Shown piece after piece: positions 10,817-21,116 of a DNA stretch of 64,000 nucleotides. The notes below the pieces were generated by a model. It worked only from the letters and a program-made list of their open reading frames with translations, had not been told where the DNA came from and ran no database searches. Origin of the DNA: Tolypocladium sp. Sup5 PDA-1 (Eukaryota > Ascomycota > Sordariomycetes > Hypocreales > Ophiocordycipitaceae); NCBI GenBank assembly GCA_000750105.3, contig JPHH03000040.1:186001-250000 (forward strand), written 5' to 3'. Position 1 is the stretch's first letter. Every line of letters begins with the position of its first letter. A program made the translations under genes and the position numbers.

Positions 10817-13459
10817 TTAATACACGCTATCCTCGTCCGCCCCCTGCGATATCATCGAGGGGGTAGACACGTTCGAGGAAGCTTCGGGGTCGTCGACATA
10901 GCCGACAAGAGCCTGTGAGTGCAACTTGAAAGACTCGCCCATCAGGCGCGTGATCCTGTGAACAAGATACAGTTAACATCATTGCTACCCGCACCATGAA
11001 ATCGTCAGCGGGAAACTTACCCCCAAACCACGACTTCATCAAGCATCGAGCCCCAGAGCCGGGCCACAACTGAGCTGAGTTGAGACATGTAGCTGTCGTT
11101 CAGGTCCTTTTTGAAGAGCTGCCGGATTTTGTTGTACATGTCCACTTCCTCCTCCGTCGCTTGCTCCTCGTCATGTTCCAGGCGATAGAGCCACAGCGAC
11201 AGGATGATCATGAGGTCCATGCCGCAAAGCGGGTGCTCCACGCTCCAGCTGGTCGGCGATGTCCGTGCCACCCATCGGATGCCCTGCAGTACGGCCGTCT
11301 CGATACAATTGTAGCATTCCTGGATGACCTTGATCATTTCGCTCGAACGCTTTACGCGATCCCGAGCGTGAGACATGGCCGCCGCTACTTCGTAAGGGTC
11401 GTGATACCGCAGGGCCTCCTGAACGCTCTTCAGGTCCACCTCGAGCCGGGCGCGGGCGTTGCGATACATGGCCTTGGCGTTGAAGATCAGAGGGTGGTGG
11501 CCCTTGTGAGGTGCGCTGAGCGGTACAGCGATCGACTCGGGCTCACACAGTTCCAGGGATTTCTCCCAGGTCTCAAGAGCAAGTCGGAGCTTGTACTCGG
11601 TGACGACGTCCTGGAGGGCCTCGGGGCTCCGCTTGTGGTACCAAACCTCGAGGAACAACGCATTGATCATAACACGGGTGGCGAACGCGCTGTACCTCAG
11701 TGTTTCGCCCTTGAAGAGATTGTCGTGCGCCTCCATAAAGGTCACAGCAGGCGAGCTGTTCAGGTGCTCGAGCCACGACGCCTCGTCCGCAACCTGCAGG
11801 TTCCACAGCGCCTCCGTTGAAGGCAGCTGCAGGTCCTCGAACTCGTTGAAGCCGATGGCCGGGGTGTGGTTGTAGCTCAGCGTCAGCAGGCCGAAGAAGA
11901 TGTACACGGCGTAATATGTACGGCGACAGCCCTCGTCTTCGACCCATTCAGTGCGGGTGGGCTTGGAGCTGCCACGGGCCTCCTGGCGCAGCTTTAGCTC
12001 GTACCTGTTACCAGCGACCATGTTGGCGAGAAGACTCTTGATCGAGCACGCCCACTCCAGCCCCTTGGGGTCACCGCTCCAGCTAGCAAAGATCATGTTC
12101 AAGAGAGAACTCTGCATGGTCCAGAGGGGGCATTTGCGAGAGCTGAAGTTTTCCTTGTTCTGCAGGAACTGGTTAACAAGGACCTTCGATCCAATGTGAA
12201 GCATGTAGGCCTGGTCCTGGTCAAAGGCGTACAGGGCGCCTATGCTCAGCACCGCCAGCAGCAAGGGGGGCGACACTTGCGAAGGGGTGAGTGAGGCCGG
12301 ATGCAGGAAGGGCAGGTGATGGTGGAACATGCCAAAGTACGTCGAGAGATAGCGGTTGAGTGAGCCGAGGCCAGGAAGGCGGAAACCTTCAGGAATGGCA
12401 TGCTCCCGATCGTAGCTGCGGATGGTGTCCAGGATGGCATTGCGCTCCTCGTCGCCGGTGACTTGGGGAGCCTTGAAGCCGGCATGCGATGCATCGGCCA
12501 TCGATGGGCTCTGAGGCACAGGGGTCCCAGCACCAGAGTTTGGCAGGGAGTTGATCATAGTCTGCAGGGCCGGGACGAGGCCATTGACGTTCTGGCCAGC
12601 CATGTGAGGCAGGTGGTTGACACGGGGTTGAACAGTGCTGCCGGGAGCAAACGGTTGGTGCGATTCGAAAGATCCCGATGCGCTCGAAGTGATCGAGTGT
12701 GCTTTCGGCTCCGTCACCGACTGAGGCATGAAGCCCTCCCATTGCATCTGGGGTAGGGCAATAGCGCCGGACGGGTATGTGACGGTCGGCTCCATGATGG
12801 AGGAGCTGCGCGGGGAGTAGGCCATGGAGGGGCTGTCCTCGTAAGCATTGTCTTCTCCACGCATGGCAGCAGTGGCCTTGTGATGCAGGTCGGCCACGAG
12901 CATCGCCGCAGCTTCTACATCAAAAATGCCGTCGTTGCCGGCCTCCATCTGCTCGAGAGTTGACGTGTCAAGCGGGAGGGAAGCCTTCGAAGGACCGCCA
13001 ATGGCTCGCGTCTTGGGGCCGCCAGCACGGCGTTTGCCATCGCTGTGCAGGGGAATACCGCCGTCCTTGGCGTGGACGGTCCGGTCATGCCTCAGAAGGA
13101 GATCGCGGCGGACGAAAGTACTTCTGCACTTCATGCACTTGAAAGGGCGCTCTTTGGTGTCTGGATTCTGGTCAGCATGAGAAACACCAGGGATGAACAG
13201 TTGTTAAGACGTGAATGGGGTAAGGGAGAGACTGGCAGGGCTGGGTAGTGGGAGTTGGCGGAGAGGGTAGTAGAGGGAAGGGGGGGTTGTGTCCCGAGTA
13301 CGTACGTGATCGCTCGTGTCGGCTTCGGTGTTCACTCCGACTGAAGGCTCTGTTGCAGAACTGGCACTTGTACTTGCGTTCTGGTGCGAGAGATGCCTTC
13401 CGCGAGGATGATGTCGAGGCCGCCGGTGGCGGGAGGACTGCGACGCTGGCGCCGGGCAT
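10817..13459 (-). CDS. C2H2 zinc-finger transcription factor with fungal-specific regulatory domain
   Basis: An 810-aa nuclear regulator combining two N-terminal C2H2 fingers with a fungal_trans (PF04082-like) region; targets unknown. Exons are 13306..13459, 11021..13160 and 10817..10955. Intron 1 (145 nt, GTACGT..CAG) joins to give HERSHTKERPFKC, the standard inter-finger linker. Intron 2 (65 nt) joins the second exon to a C-terminal exon reading GITRLMGESFKLHSQ and ending DEDSVY. Finger 1 uses Cys32, Cys35, His48 and His52; finger 2 uses Cys60, Cys63, His76 and His81. The regulatory part includes LNRYLSTYFGMFHHHLPFLH and a helical block to about residue 680. A finger pair plus fungal_trans is shared by several ascomycete regulators, so I give no symbol. 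The promoter side carries a G-run tract and the transposon. Confidence 0.88.
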
Positions 13460-14914
13460 CTTGATGGCCTAGTCGCTGATGTTTTGCTTTGCGGGTCGAC
13501 TGCAGGAAACGACGGCAGTAACTCGGCGGTGACGACTTGGGCCACAGGACTAGTCCTCTGGCAGCACGATGGTTGAATATCGTCTGGTTCTGGGCTCTCG
13601 CTCTCAACTCCTAGCTCCTCGCTCGCACGCGCTCCCGTGGGCTTTAAAGTGTGACTGCGGTGGAATCGGTCGTGTAGTTGGTCATTGGAAGCGGTGGTAT
13701 CCTGGTCATGGAAAGAATGTGTGGGTTTGGATTAAAGTCAGAGGCTCTGCCTTGCCTCGACGAGTCGGTTCCGGACGAGCGGCCGACGATGATGGGGTGA
13801 TGGGGAGCGTTGACGCGATGGGGGGTTTCTTGAGAATGATGAGATGGGAGGGGAAGATGGGAGGAGGAGGAGGAGAGTAGTAGTAGTCGAGAGTTAGAGG
13901 GGAGAGGGGAAAGAGTCTGGGGGGAGGCGCCAGAAGCTGGGTGATGGGGGGGTCGGGTTAGCGGAAAGGGGGGGCGCACGCAGAGGAGGGAGGGAGGGCG
14001 AAAGTGGGAGGAGGGCGAATGGAGGGGGGGGGAGGGGAGGGGCTGGGTGGCTGACAGAGGGAGGAGGAAGCTCTGGCTCTGCCAGGCAGTGGCCGCCTCG
14101 CGTTTGTGGCCGTGCCACCGCGAGCGAAGTACCCCATTACCGCGGTGCTCGGTAAAGGTACTTCCTGCAAATAGTACAATGGCCCTGGGTAGTCGTGGCC
14201 CGTGCCAGCACAGCGCAACGCAACGCATTACCGGCGCAGGAGGGAGTGGAGGGGCCTCAGGTGTTGGCGCTGTTTGGCCCTGGCGTGATTGGGATGTGGT
14301 GCTGACGGGAACCTCCAGCCAGCCTCTCTTGGTCGGGCGCAGTGAGGGGCCCTCCAGCGGGCTGCTATGGGCTGGCACTGGCACGACAACCTCAGGTCGC
14401 TGTAGTCCGTAGCGGGGCACTCGTCAGCGGAGGGGTGAGGCGGGGGCCGCTGTTTTTCGCTGTTTGTCGCGGCGGTGCCAGGGAGGTGCGCTGTGCCTTG
14501 GCGCAACCCTCCCCGAAACCCAAACGCTGGCCACCCGTCCAACCCGCGCGCTCTCCCGCTGATGAAAACTCTGTCAGGAGAACCTGGACGGCTGGCCGTA
14601 AAAGCGGCACCGCGACCTTGTCGCACAGGGCAGAGACGCGCCAGGGTCGCGCACTTGCTTCGCTCTGAGGCTGTCGCTGTGCAAGGAACACCGCTGCGTC
14701 GCTGCTCCTGCCGTTTGCCTGTGTGAAGCACTCGGCGCCCATTACGACCATTCTGACTGTACCTGCATCCTCTGGCTGAACCAGTTTGCTTTTGTTTGGC
14801 GGCCCGCGATGGATGCAGCAAGCCTTGCTTGATAATTACCGTGCCCTAGACATGCAGAGCTGCGTGGGTGCGTAGCCCAGGTGGTACGAGGTTCCTGGTG
14901 GTCACGAACGCTTC
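13460..14914. other. Upstream region of the C2H2 factor with a G-rich tract
   Basis: 1.45 kb without a recognisable gene. Between about 13860 and 14050 the plus strand is strongly purine-rich (GGA and GGGA runs, then long G-runs). A 258-codon proline/serine-rich minus-strand open frame here (13644..14420) follows the base composition and is not a convincing gene. The transposon begins at its right edge. Confidence 0.6.
14024..14047 (+). repeat. G-run tract, potential G-quadruplex
   Basis: Nine Gs, A, four Gs, A, four Gs, CT and three Gs: four runs of at least three Gs with 1-2 nt loops. It lies about 570 nt upstream of the C2H2 start codon, on the strand opposite to that gene. Confidence 0.6.
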
Positions 14915-14916
14915 TA

Positions 14917-14945
14917 CGGAGGTCGCTTTCAAAATAGTTGTCCAG
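14917..14945 (+). repeat. Left terminal inverted repeat (29 bp)
   Basis: It begins CGGAGGTCGC and ends GTTGTCCAG, and is the exact reverse complement of the right end. Just inside it, AAATCCCTG (14956) and GAATCCCTG (14969 and 14988) form three subterminal direct repeats that could be transposase binding sites. Confidence 0.95.
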
Positions 14946-15098
14946 ACAGGGGGGCAAATCCCTGCTCGAATCCCTGTTCAATTGATTGAATCCCTGCACG
15001 TAAGGGCGGTGAATCGTGCTAGGAACCACCGCACATATTTTGTAAGGTAACTTTCCCCTCCTCATTCGTGTAAACCACGCATCTTGTTCCCAATCGCC

Positions 15099-16415
15099 AT
15101 GGCCCCAACTCAAGATATCGCAACGAGGGCCTTTGTGCTTGGGCTAAAGTGTTGCGGCACGAGTACTACTGAGGCTGCCTCTATCTCGGGGGTCTCTATC
15201 CGTCAGGTCAACCGTATCTATGCTAGGGCACTTAAGCGTGGATTCGATCCAAGCTGCCGGCCCGTGAATATCAAGGATGACTTTGTTAAGGATGAACCTC
15301 GCCCCGGGCGCCCGTCGAAGCAAACGAAAGAAATGCAAGAGAAGATCGTGAGCAAGGTCCGCCGCGATAGGTATGGGAGAGAAAAGACGTGCGCTGATAT
15401 CTCTGGGGAGCTTAGTGCTGAGGGGATTCCCGTTTCCTCTGTTACGGTGTGGCGGGTTATGAAAAAGCTCGGGTATAATAAGACGAAGCCGACGAGGAAG
15501 CCTAGATTATCGAAGAAGATGAGAACGGATCGTCTACGCTGGTGCCTTGAGCGTAAGGACTGGACCCTTGAGGATTGGAAGAATGTTATTTGGTCTGACG
15601 AGACCTCCGTCGTCTTACTCCATCGCAGAGGCAGCTATCGCGTTTGGCGGAAGAGCGACGAGGCGTTCGTAAAGAGCTGCATTCGTGAGCGATGGAAAGG
15701 CTCTTCTGAATTTATGTTCTGGGGTTGCTTTTCCTATGATCGGAAGGGCCCTGCGCATTGCTGGTCTCCGGAGACTGCGCAAGAGAAGAAAGCCGCTACG
15801 GAAACGATCGAGAAGATGAACGAAGAGCTCGAGTCTGCCGCAAAGGAGAAATGGGAGCTTGAGAATTCGATGAGACGATTGAACCTACGCCAACTTCCTG
15901 GAAAGAAACCCTCGTGGCGATGGAATTCAAAAAACGGCAAGCTCACACGCCGCAAGGGGTCAGGGATCGATTGGTATCAGTACCAGAAGAAGATCCTTAT
16001 CCCGAAGCTCTTCCCTTTTGCGAAGGAATGCGCAACGGACCGGCCGGGCACGCTCGTTCAAGAAGACAAGGCTCCGGCACACAGTCATTACATCCAGCAG
16101 CAGGTCTATGACCTTCATCAAATCCAACGACTCCTTTGGTGCGGCAACTCTCCCGATCTCAACGCAATTGAGCCAGCCTGGCCTTGGATGAAGAGACGCA
16201 CTACGAGCAAGGGGGCCCCGAAGAACCGGCAAGAAGCTATTACGGCTTGGAACGCCGCATGGAAAGAGCTGCCGCAAGACCGTATCCAAGCTTGGATTGA
16301 GAGAATCCTAAGGCATGTACAAATGATAATGGAGCTTGAGGGAGGAAACGAGTACAAGGAAGGCAGGGGACTAACCCCTGCTAAATTAGGTGGGGGCGTT
16401 CCTAATATAGCTTAG
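15099..16415 (+). CDS. Tc1/mariner transposase (DD34E)
   Basis: A 438-aa cut-and-paste transposase. The N-terminal part (about 1-130) has a helix-turn-helix region (TTEAASISGVSIRQVNRIYARAL) and a second domain ending in the RPGRPSK basic motif and TVWRVMKKLGY. The catalytic triad is visible: Asp167 in WSDETSV, Asp323 in VQEDKAPAH and Glu358 in NSPDLNAIEPAW. The last two are separated by 34 residues (DD34E). The first spacing is 155 residues, unusually long, because a Lys/Glu-rich, coiled-coil-like insertion of about 60 residues (about 223-288) sits between the first and second Asp. The ATG at 15099 is the first in frame; five upstream in-frame codons contain only a TTG. The frame is intact, so the enzyme may be active. 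Its lower GC and codon use differ from neighbouring genes. Confidence 0.93.
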   Translation: MAPTQDIATRAFVLGLKCCGTSTTEAASISGVSIRQVNRIYARALKRGFDPSCRPVNIKDDFVKDEPRPGRPSKQTKEMQEKIVSKVRRDRYGREKTCADISGELSAEGIPVSSVTVWRVMKKLGYNKTKPTRKPRLSKKMRTDRLRWCLERKDWTLEDWKNVIWSDETSVVLLHRRGSYRVWRKSDEAFVKSCIRERWKGSSEFMFWGCFSYDRKGPAHCWSPETAQEKKAATETIEKMNEELESAAKEKWELENSMRRLNLRQLPGKKPSWRWNSKNGKLTRRKGSGIDWYQYQKKILIPKLFPFAKECATDRPGTLVQEDKAPAHSHYIQQQVYDLHQIQRLLWCGNSPDLNAIEPAWPWMKRRTTSKGAPKNRQEAITAWNAAWKELPQDRIQAWIERILRHVQMIMELEGGNEYKEGRGLTPAKLGGGVPNIA

Positions 16416-16429
16416 CGGTAGTTTCAGCG

Positions 16430-16458
16430 CTGGACAACTATTTTGAAAGCGACCTCCG
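16430..16458 (-). repeat. Right terminal inverted repeat (29 bp)
   Basis: Perfect inverted copy of 14917..14945, starting 14 nt after the transposase stop codon, followed by the TA duplication at 16459-16460. Confidence 0.95.
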
Positions 16459-16460
16459 TA

Positions 16461-19400
16461 CGGACTACCTATTCAATGGCATAATGTGACACCGCCAACT
16501 GCAATAAGAAAAACTCGCGGCCATGGATGCTGGCCTCGGCACCGTCGGGTTCTGTGCGATTCCGGTCCCTCCTCTCGTCCTCGCTCATCAGTGCACCTGA
16601 GTGGTTTCCAGGCCGTTACCCCAGTGCTAGACTTGGGGATTACAGGCTACTCGTAGACAACGCCGCAACGGGCAATTCGTCGTCGTCAATGAATGAATGG
16701 AAGAACTCAATGGCAGAGCCATCAGCGGGGGACCATTGTTTGCTGCCGGTCCAGGATGGCGGTACGGTGCGGTGCCTGCCCCTCCACCCCACCATACCTA
16801 GGTACCTAGGTACCTACCTAGGTACGAACCCATAACGGCAAGGTGGCCCGGCTGGCTGTTGATGCTGCAATCCAGCGGTTCCCTGGCGGCATTGCTGCAC
16901 AAGCACGACGTCCGGGACACGAAAAGGGGGCAGATGAGGAATCCAGGAGAACGGTCGGTCCCTCGAACGTGCCCGCGGTCACGCAAGGAGCCAAGCGAGC
17001 GGCCCAACGATCAAGCGATCAAGCGAGCGCGCTTCATGACACGGCCTGGCATGGAAAAGCCGCGGCATCCCAGACGTCGCGATCCCGCTTCCAGCGCACC
17101 GGTGCAGGGCCATGCCGCGCCTTGCATCCTGGAATCTGTCGTGGCATGGATGCCACCTCAGGCTGCTTGATCCCACGGCCCACCGACACGCCAATCCCCC
17201 CAGACGGATTCGATGCCGTGGGCTAGCCCCATTGCCAGACGCACTGTACTGGCGGTGTGTCACCGCCTGTCGAGGGCCGTCCGCCGAACGCATCGACACG
17301 GCTCGCTGCTTCAGCCGACGCGTCGTGTCCCTCTGTCCTCTGGGAAAGCCTGGCAATGTAATCTCTCCCGAGTCAGAGGGGGCTAATTTCACTGGATTCC
17401 CCCGTCGCCCGTTTTAGTCGTGATTGCAGTTATTATTATCCCGTATACGACCGCGTTTCTGGTGCATCGACACTCCGCCCATCCACGTCTCCTGAACCAA
17501 TTCCATTAAAGTGCTGGGCGACACATCGGGACGCCGCGCGGTGGATGAAGCCTCCCGCTCCCGATCCCGTCCGCGCGAGTCAATCGAGAGTCGTGCGTCT
17601 GTCGCCCTTTCGCTGGCGCGACGACAAGGCCAGGGGTTTGCAGTTGGTGCGCATTGTGGATAATGCCCGTGCCGAAGCTGTCGGCGGCCATGAATGCCCT
17701 GCCGGACGCGTTTAGCTGGATGACTTTGCCAGGCTGACAGGCAAGGTATCCACACGATTCCCGCGGTGCCGCATGGGCGGCATGGATATGCAGTTGTTCA
17801 CCGAGGTCGGTCGACGGACGACACATGTTGGAACCAGAGTGGTCGCCGAATGGTGCATTCCTAGACTATAAAGCCGAGAGACGCCGCTTCTTCTTGTCCA
17901 TTCTGCATCCTTGGAGAGACGCGGCCCTGGCAGAGCCTTCCAGACGTGGCCAGTGCCACGATGACAATAGACGAACCTCAGTTGCTCCGTCCGAAGCTCC
18001 GGTCCCACAGGCACTGACAACAGGAGAGCTGGGCAAGCTGGGCAAGGTAGTTCATGTTAGTGCGCTCGCGACTTTCCCCCGGACTAGACGTGCAGGCGAA
18101 TCTCCTTGCAGCTATCCACTGCCTCAGTGCTACTGGCGGCCAGCGTTTAGGTCCTGTCGCCGTTTGGCAGTTGAGCTGGAGCCTACCTTAGCCGATTCCC
18201 GCCCTGGATGGGCAGCATTCACCACCAGCCAGCAAACACCCGGTACCTGTCCTGACTTACCTACGGAGTACGGAGCCTCTGGAAAGGGCGTGTGCGAAGC
18301 AATCGAACCAATGCTGGCTCCGTGCACCCCCCCTTTACTGCAACTCGTAAACTTCCAACCCCGCAACCCCGTCGCGTAATTGGCGTCTGCGCTTGACTAT
18401 GTTATGTAAGCCAACAGTTCCAACAGCTTTGCAATGCCGAAGCTCGACGTAAGGTAACTACTGTACTCCGTACATGCAAGCTTGCTATGAGCAGCTGGAG
18501 TTTTGCGCAAATCATCGAGGCAACTGTTCACCTTACCTAGGTGTGTCTTCTACAGATTTCGGCCCTGCAGCGGAAAGGGCGGTCACGATCAAAGGCTCGG
18601 TAACGTGTTAGTGACCGGGGCTCAGCGTCGATAAAGCCATGCGGTCGGTCTGCAGAGTCGCCGCCTCGGCGGATGACGAGTACGACGATGGCGCCCATCG
18701 GGGAAGACGTCGATGGGTGAGAATCACTGGGAGCATCACCTGCGGTCTGCTGTTCCAAGCCTCCATTGTCATAACGTAAGGCCTCTCCGAGAGGCCAACG
18801 GGCCTGCTGGCGGGTCCGCGGCACGGTTCCGGGCCTAGCAGAGCGTCACCGTCGGCGACGCGCCCCACGTGGTCTCACCGTGATGGGGGCTCAGAACGGT
18901 CCCTCCTGGAATTGCGAGCCCACTTTTACCATTGCTTCGCGCCAGAGAGGTGGTCAAGGCCTGGGGATATTTTGTGTATCAGAGACTTCAGCCTGCCAGG
19001 GGTATTCTACGAAGTACAAAGTGTCGTGGAAGGTGACAGGAGGACTAGGAAAATTTTGCTCCCTCAGGGGCATTACCAGAACGTGCTTGGGCGATTTTGT
19101 GCGCTTTCGGTTCGTAAGCTATCGAATCCCAAGCCATTGCCGAAAAGGACGGCTTGGACGGGTAGGGCGAAGAGTGCGTACCTACTGTAGGTACGAAGTA
19201 GTACTCGACTTGCCGAGCTCTCCATTATGCTCCCCGTAGTACTCCGTAGTACTCGTACTGCAGCGACGGCGGAGACGGCGGGAACTTGACGACAGGACAC
19301 ACATCGGGCCAACTCTGGTCGCTCATCAGCGGCACCAGTTGTAGGTATGTAGTATTAGTACCCGACCCAGCCCAGGCAGTCTGGGGGACACGGCGGCTGT

Positions 19401-21116
19401 GCCCGCTCCGTCCTCCCTCCCCCACGCCTCGCCTCGGCTCGCCGTTTAGGACTGTTCGTGGCAGCTGCTCCATGCCAAAAGACACTGACATGGGCGTGCG
19501 TTGGCACCATCAGAGGAACAGACAGCTCCCGTCCCATCGTGCTCAACCAGTCTTCAGCTGCCAGAGACCACATGGGCTTGCCTAGGTACCTCCCTACCAC
19601 CTCAGTAGTGGTGCAGCAGCGCATGCAGGCACCTGTTTCTGGAAATGGCGGCGACCAGGCAGGCGAGTCGTTGGTAGCGAGGCCAAACACTCAGCACACA
19701 CACCAACGACATTGACCACGTCTCGACACGCCATTTAATCGCTCCATCCATCCATCGACGCATCCATCTCTGTCGCCGCCTGACTTGTGACGGCTCGCCG
19801 TGGAGGTGGTGGTGGTGGTCACGCTTTGTGCTCGTGCCCCCGTGCCGTGTTACCTGAGCTGCGAGCATGCTTGCTCGCCCCTATTGTGAGCGAGAGCGCC
19901 AGCACCAAACATGGCCCGATCGCCGCGGACATGCTGAGGCCAGAGGGCAGAGTACGACTGATGCAAGGCCGTGGAACAAACCCCCCGCTCGTCGCTGCTC
20001 CCACGAAGCGTCCGCTTCAGGGTTAGCCGCGGCCGGTATGCCCATACATAAGGTCCTCGTAGACGGGAAGGCAGCAAGGGGGATGTAATTACTATGTCTG
20101 TACTTCGTAGGGATGCTCTAGATGTTGGCCCCCGTCGTGGTACGGGTGGTTGTTGGTGGTCTGCCGACCATCCATGGATGGCCTTGGTAGGTAAGGCTGC
20201 TAGCACGATTCATTAACGCCAGGTATAGCTGCTGCTAGAAGTTGCCGTCGGGTACTTTGGAATCTGCAATCCCGCTAACTGGGGCGGGGGCGGCAGTGAT
20301 GACCTTGCAGAGAGACGCCTGACTGAACACACCACCGGCGCACCACCCGCCTTGACTGCTGCCCGCCTCGACTCAGGCGCTTGCCGCTCTCAGGCCACCA
20401 CCTCAGCCAACCACCACTCATCAAAGTGCGGCATACAAACCTAAGGTCCCTAAGGGGATCAGACACAACGGCTCGCATCAACTGCCACGCGACTTGGTGC
20501 CTCAGTGCTTCCACCTGCCATAGCGGCGACGACTTGCATCGATCACAGCTGCAAGAAACGAACCCCTGGCTGACCGTCCCCTCACCTCACCCACCCGCAG
20601 CCACCAGCACCCAGCCAGAGAGACCCGACGGTCCCCCGCCCCCCGCCGTCCCTGACCAAGGCCTGCCGCCAAAGTCCCAGAACGTTGAGTCGAACCCGGC
20701 TTCGCCCCTCTCTGGAGCACCGACCAGCCTCGCCTCAACTCTCACAACGTCCCCTCCGTTGAGCACCGCGGTCGCCGCCTCTCTCTCCTTCCTTTCGCAC
20801 TGTACACGACGTCGACGCCTTGCACGGAGCACGGATACGGGTGGCATGCTCGCTGCGGTCGCCAATTCATCGTGCGCCGCCTTCGGCTTGGGACCACGGC
20901 TGACTCGCGAACCGGCCATGTCCTGAGGTCGACTCTGTCGCCGCATACCCCGATTGTGATATTCGTCCTTCGCCTCTGCAGCGCCATCAGTTTCGCGGCC
21001 TCATCCTCTAGCGACCATCGACGACCCTTCCCGCAGGCCTTTTAGCATCGACATTGAATCCGCAAACCGTCCTTGTCCTCGATATAAACCCCTCTAGCCC
21101 CTCCCGATCGATCAAC
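16461..21116. other. 4.7-kb gene-poor region upstream of the RasGEF gene
   Basis: No open frame here matches a family I know; the longest (17825..18379 and 20381..20926) lack domain-like content. The region carries CCTAGGTA-type repeats (16795-16824) and several copies of the TACGGAGTAC motif (18262-18275, 18463-18474, 19234-19260). A GGT-rich tract lies near 19800-19820. The last several hundred bases are C-rich and probably hold the promoter and 5' leader of the RasGEF gene. Confidence 0.55.
16795..16824. repeat. CCTAGGTA tandem palindromic repeat
   Basis: Overlapping TACCTAGGTA palindromes repeat about three times. Single related units occur near 4010, 9348, 18535, 19572 and 58520. Confidence 0.8.

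Larger units (their letters stand above)
14917..16458 (+). mobile_element. Complete Tc1/mariner-type transposon
   Basis: A 1542-bp class II element with perfect 29-bp terminal inverted repeats (14917..14945 and 16430..16458), flanked on each side by a TA dinucleotide (14915-14916 and 16459-16460), the target duplication expected for Tc1/mariner insertion. It encodes one uninterrupted transposase. No stops, frameshifts or C-to-T-dominated decay are obvious, so it looks recently inserted and spared by repeat-induced point mutation. Without the element the empty site reads ...cgcttcTAcggactacct..., so the target TA is the first dinucleotide of a copy of the dispersed TACGGACTAC motif. Confidence 0.95.

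Noticed and set aside
5670..13459. Possible biosynthetic gene cluster (two regulators plus enzymes)
   Set aside because: No backbone synthase, P450, or transporter; the enzymes are glycoside hydrolases and spacing is loose.
13644..14420. 258-codon Pro/Ser-rich minus-strand open frame
   Set aside because: Composition simply follows the G-rich tract on the other strand; upstream of a well-defined gene start.
15084..15098. Upstream extension of the transposase
   Set aside because: The extra five codons begin at TTG; the first ATG is at 15099.
17825..18379. 184-codon plus-strand open frame in the gene-poor block
   Set aside because: No recognisable domain, no supporting introns, codon pattern unlike neighbours.
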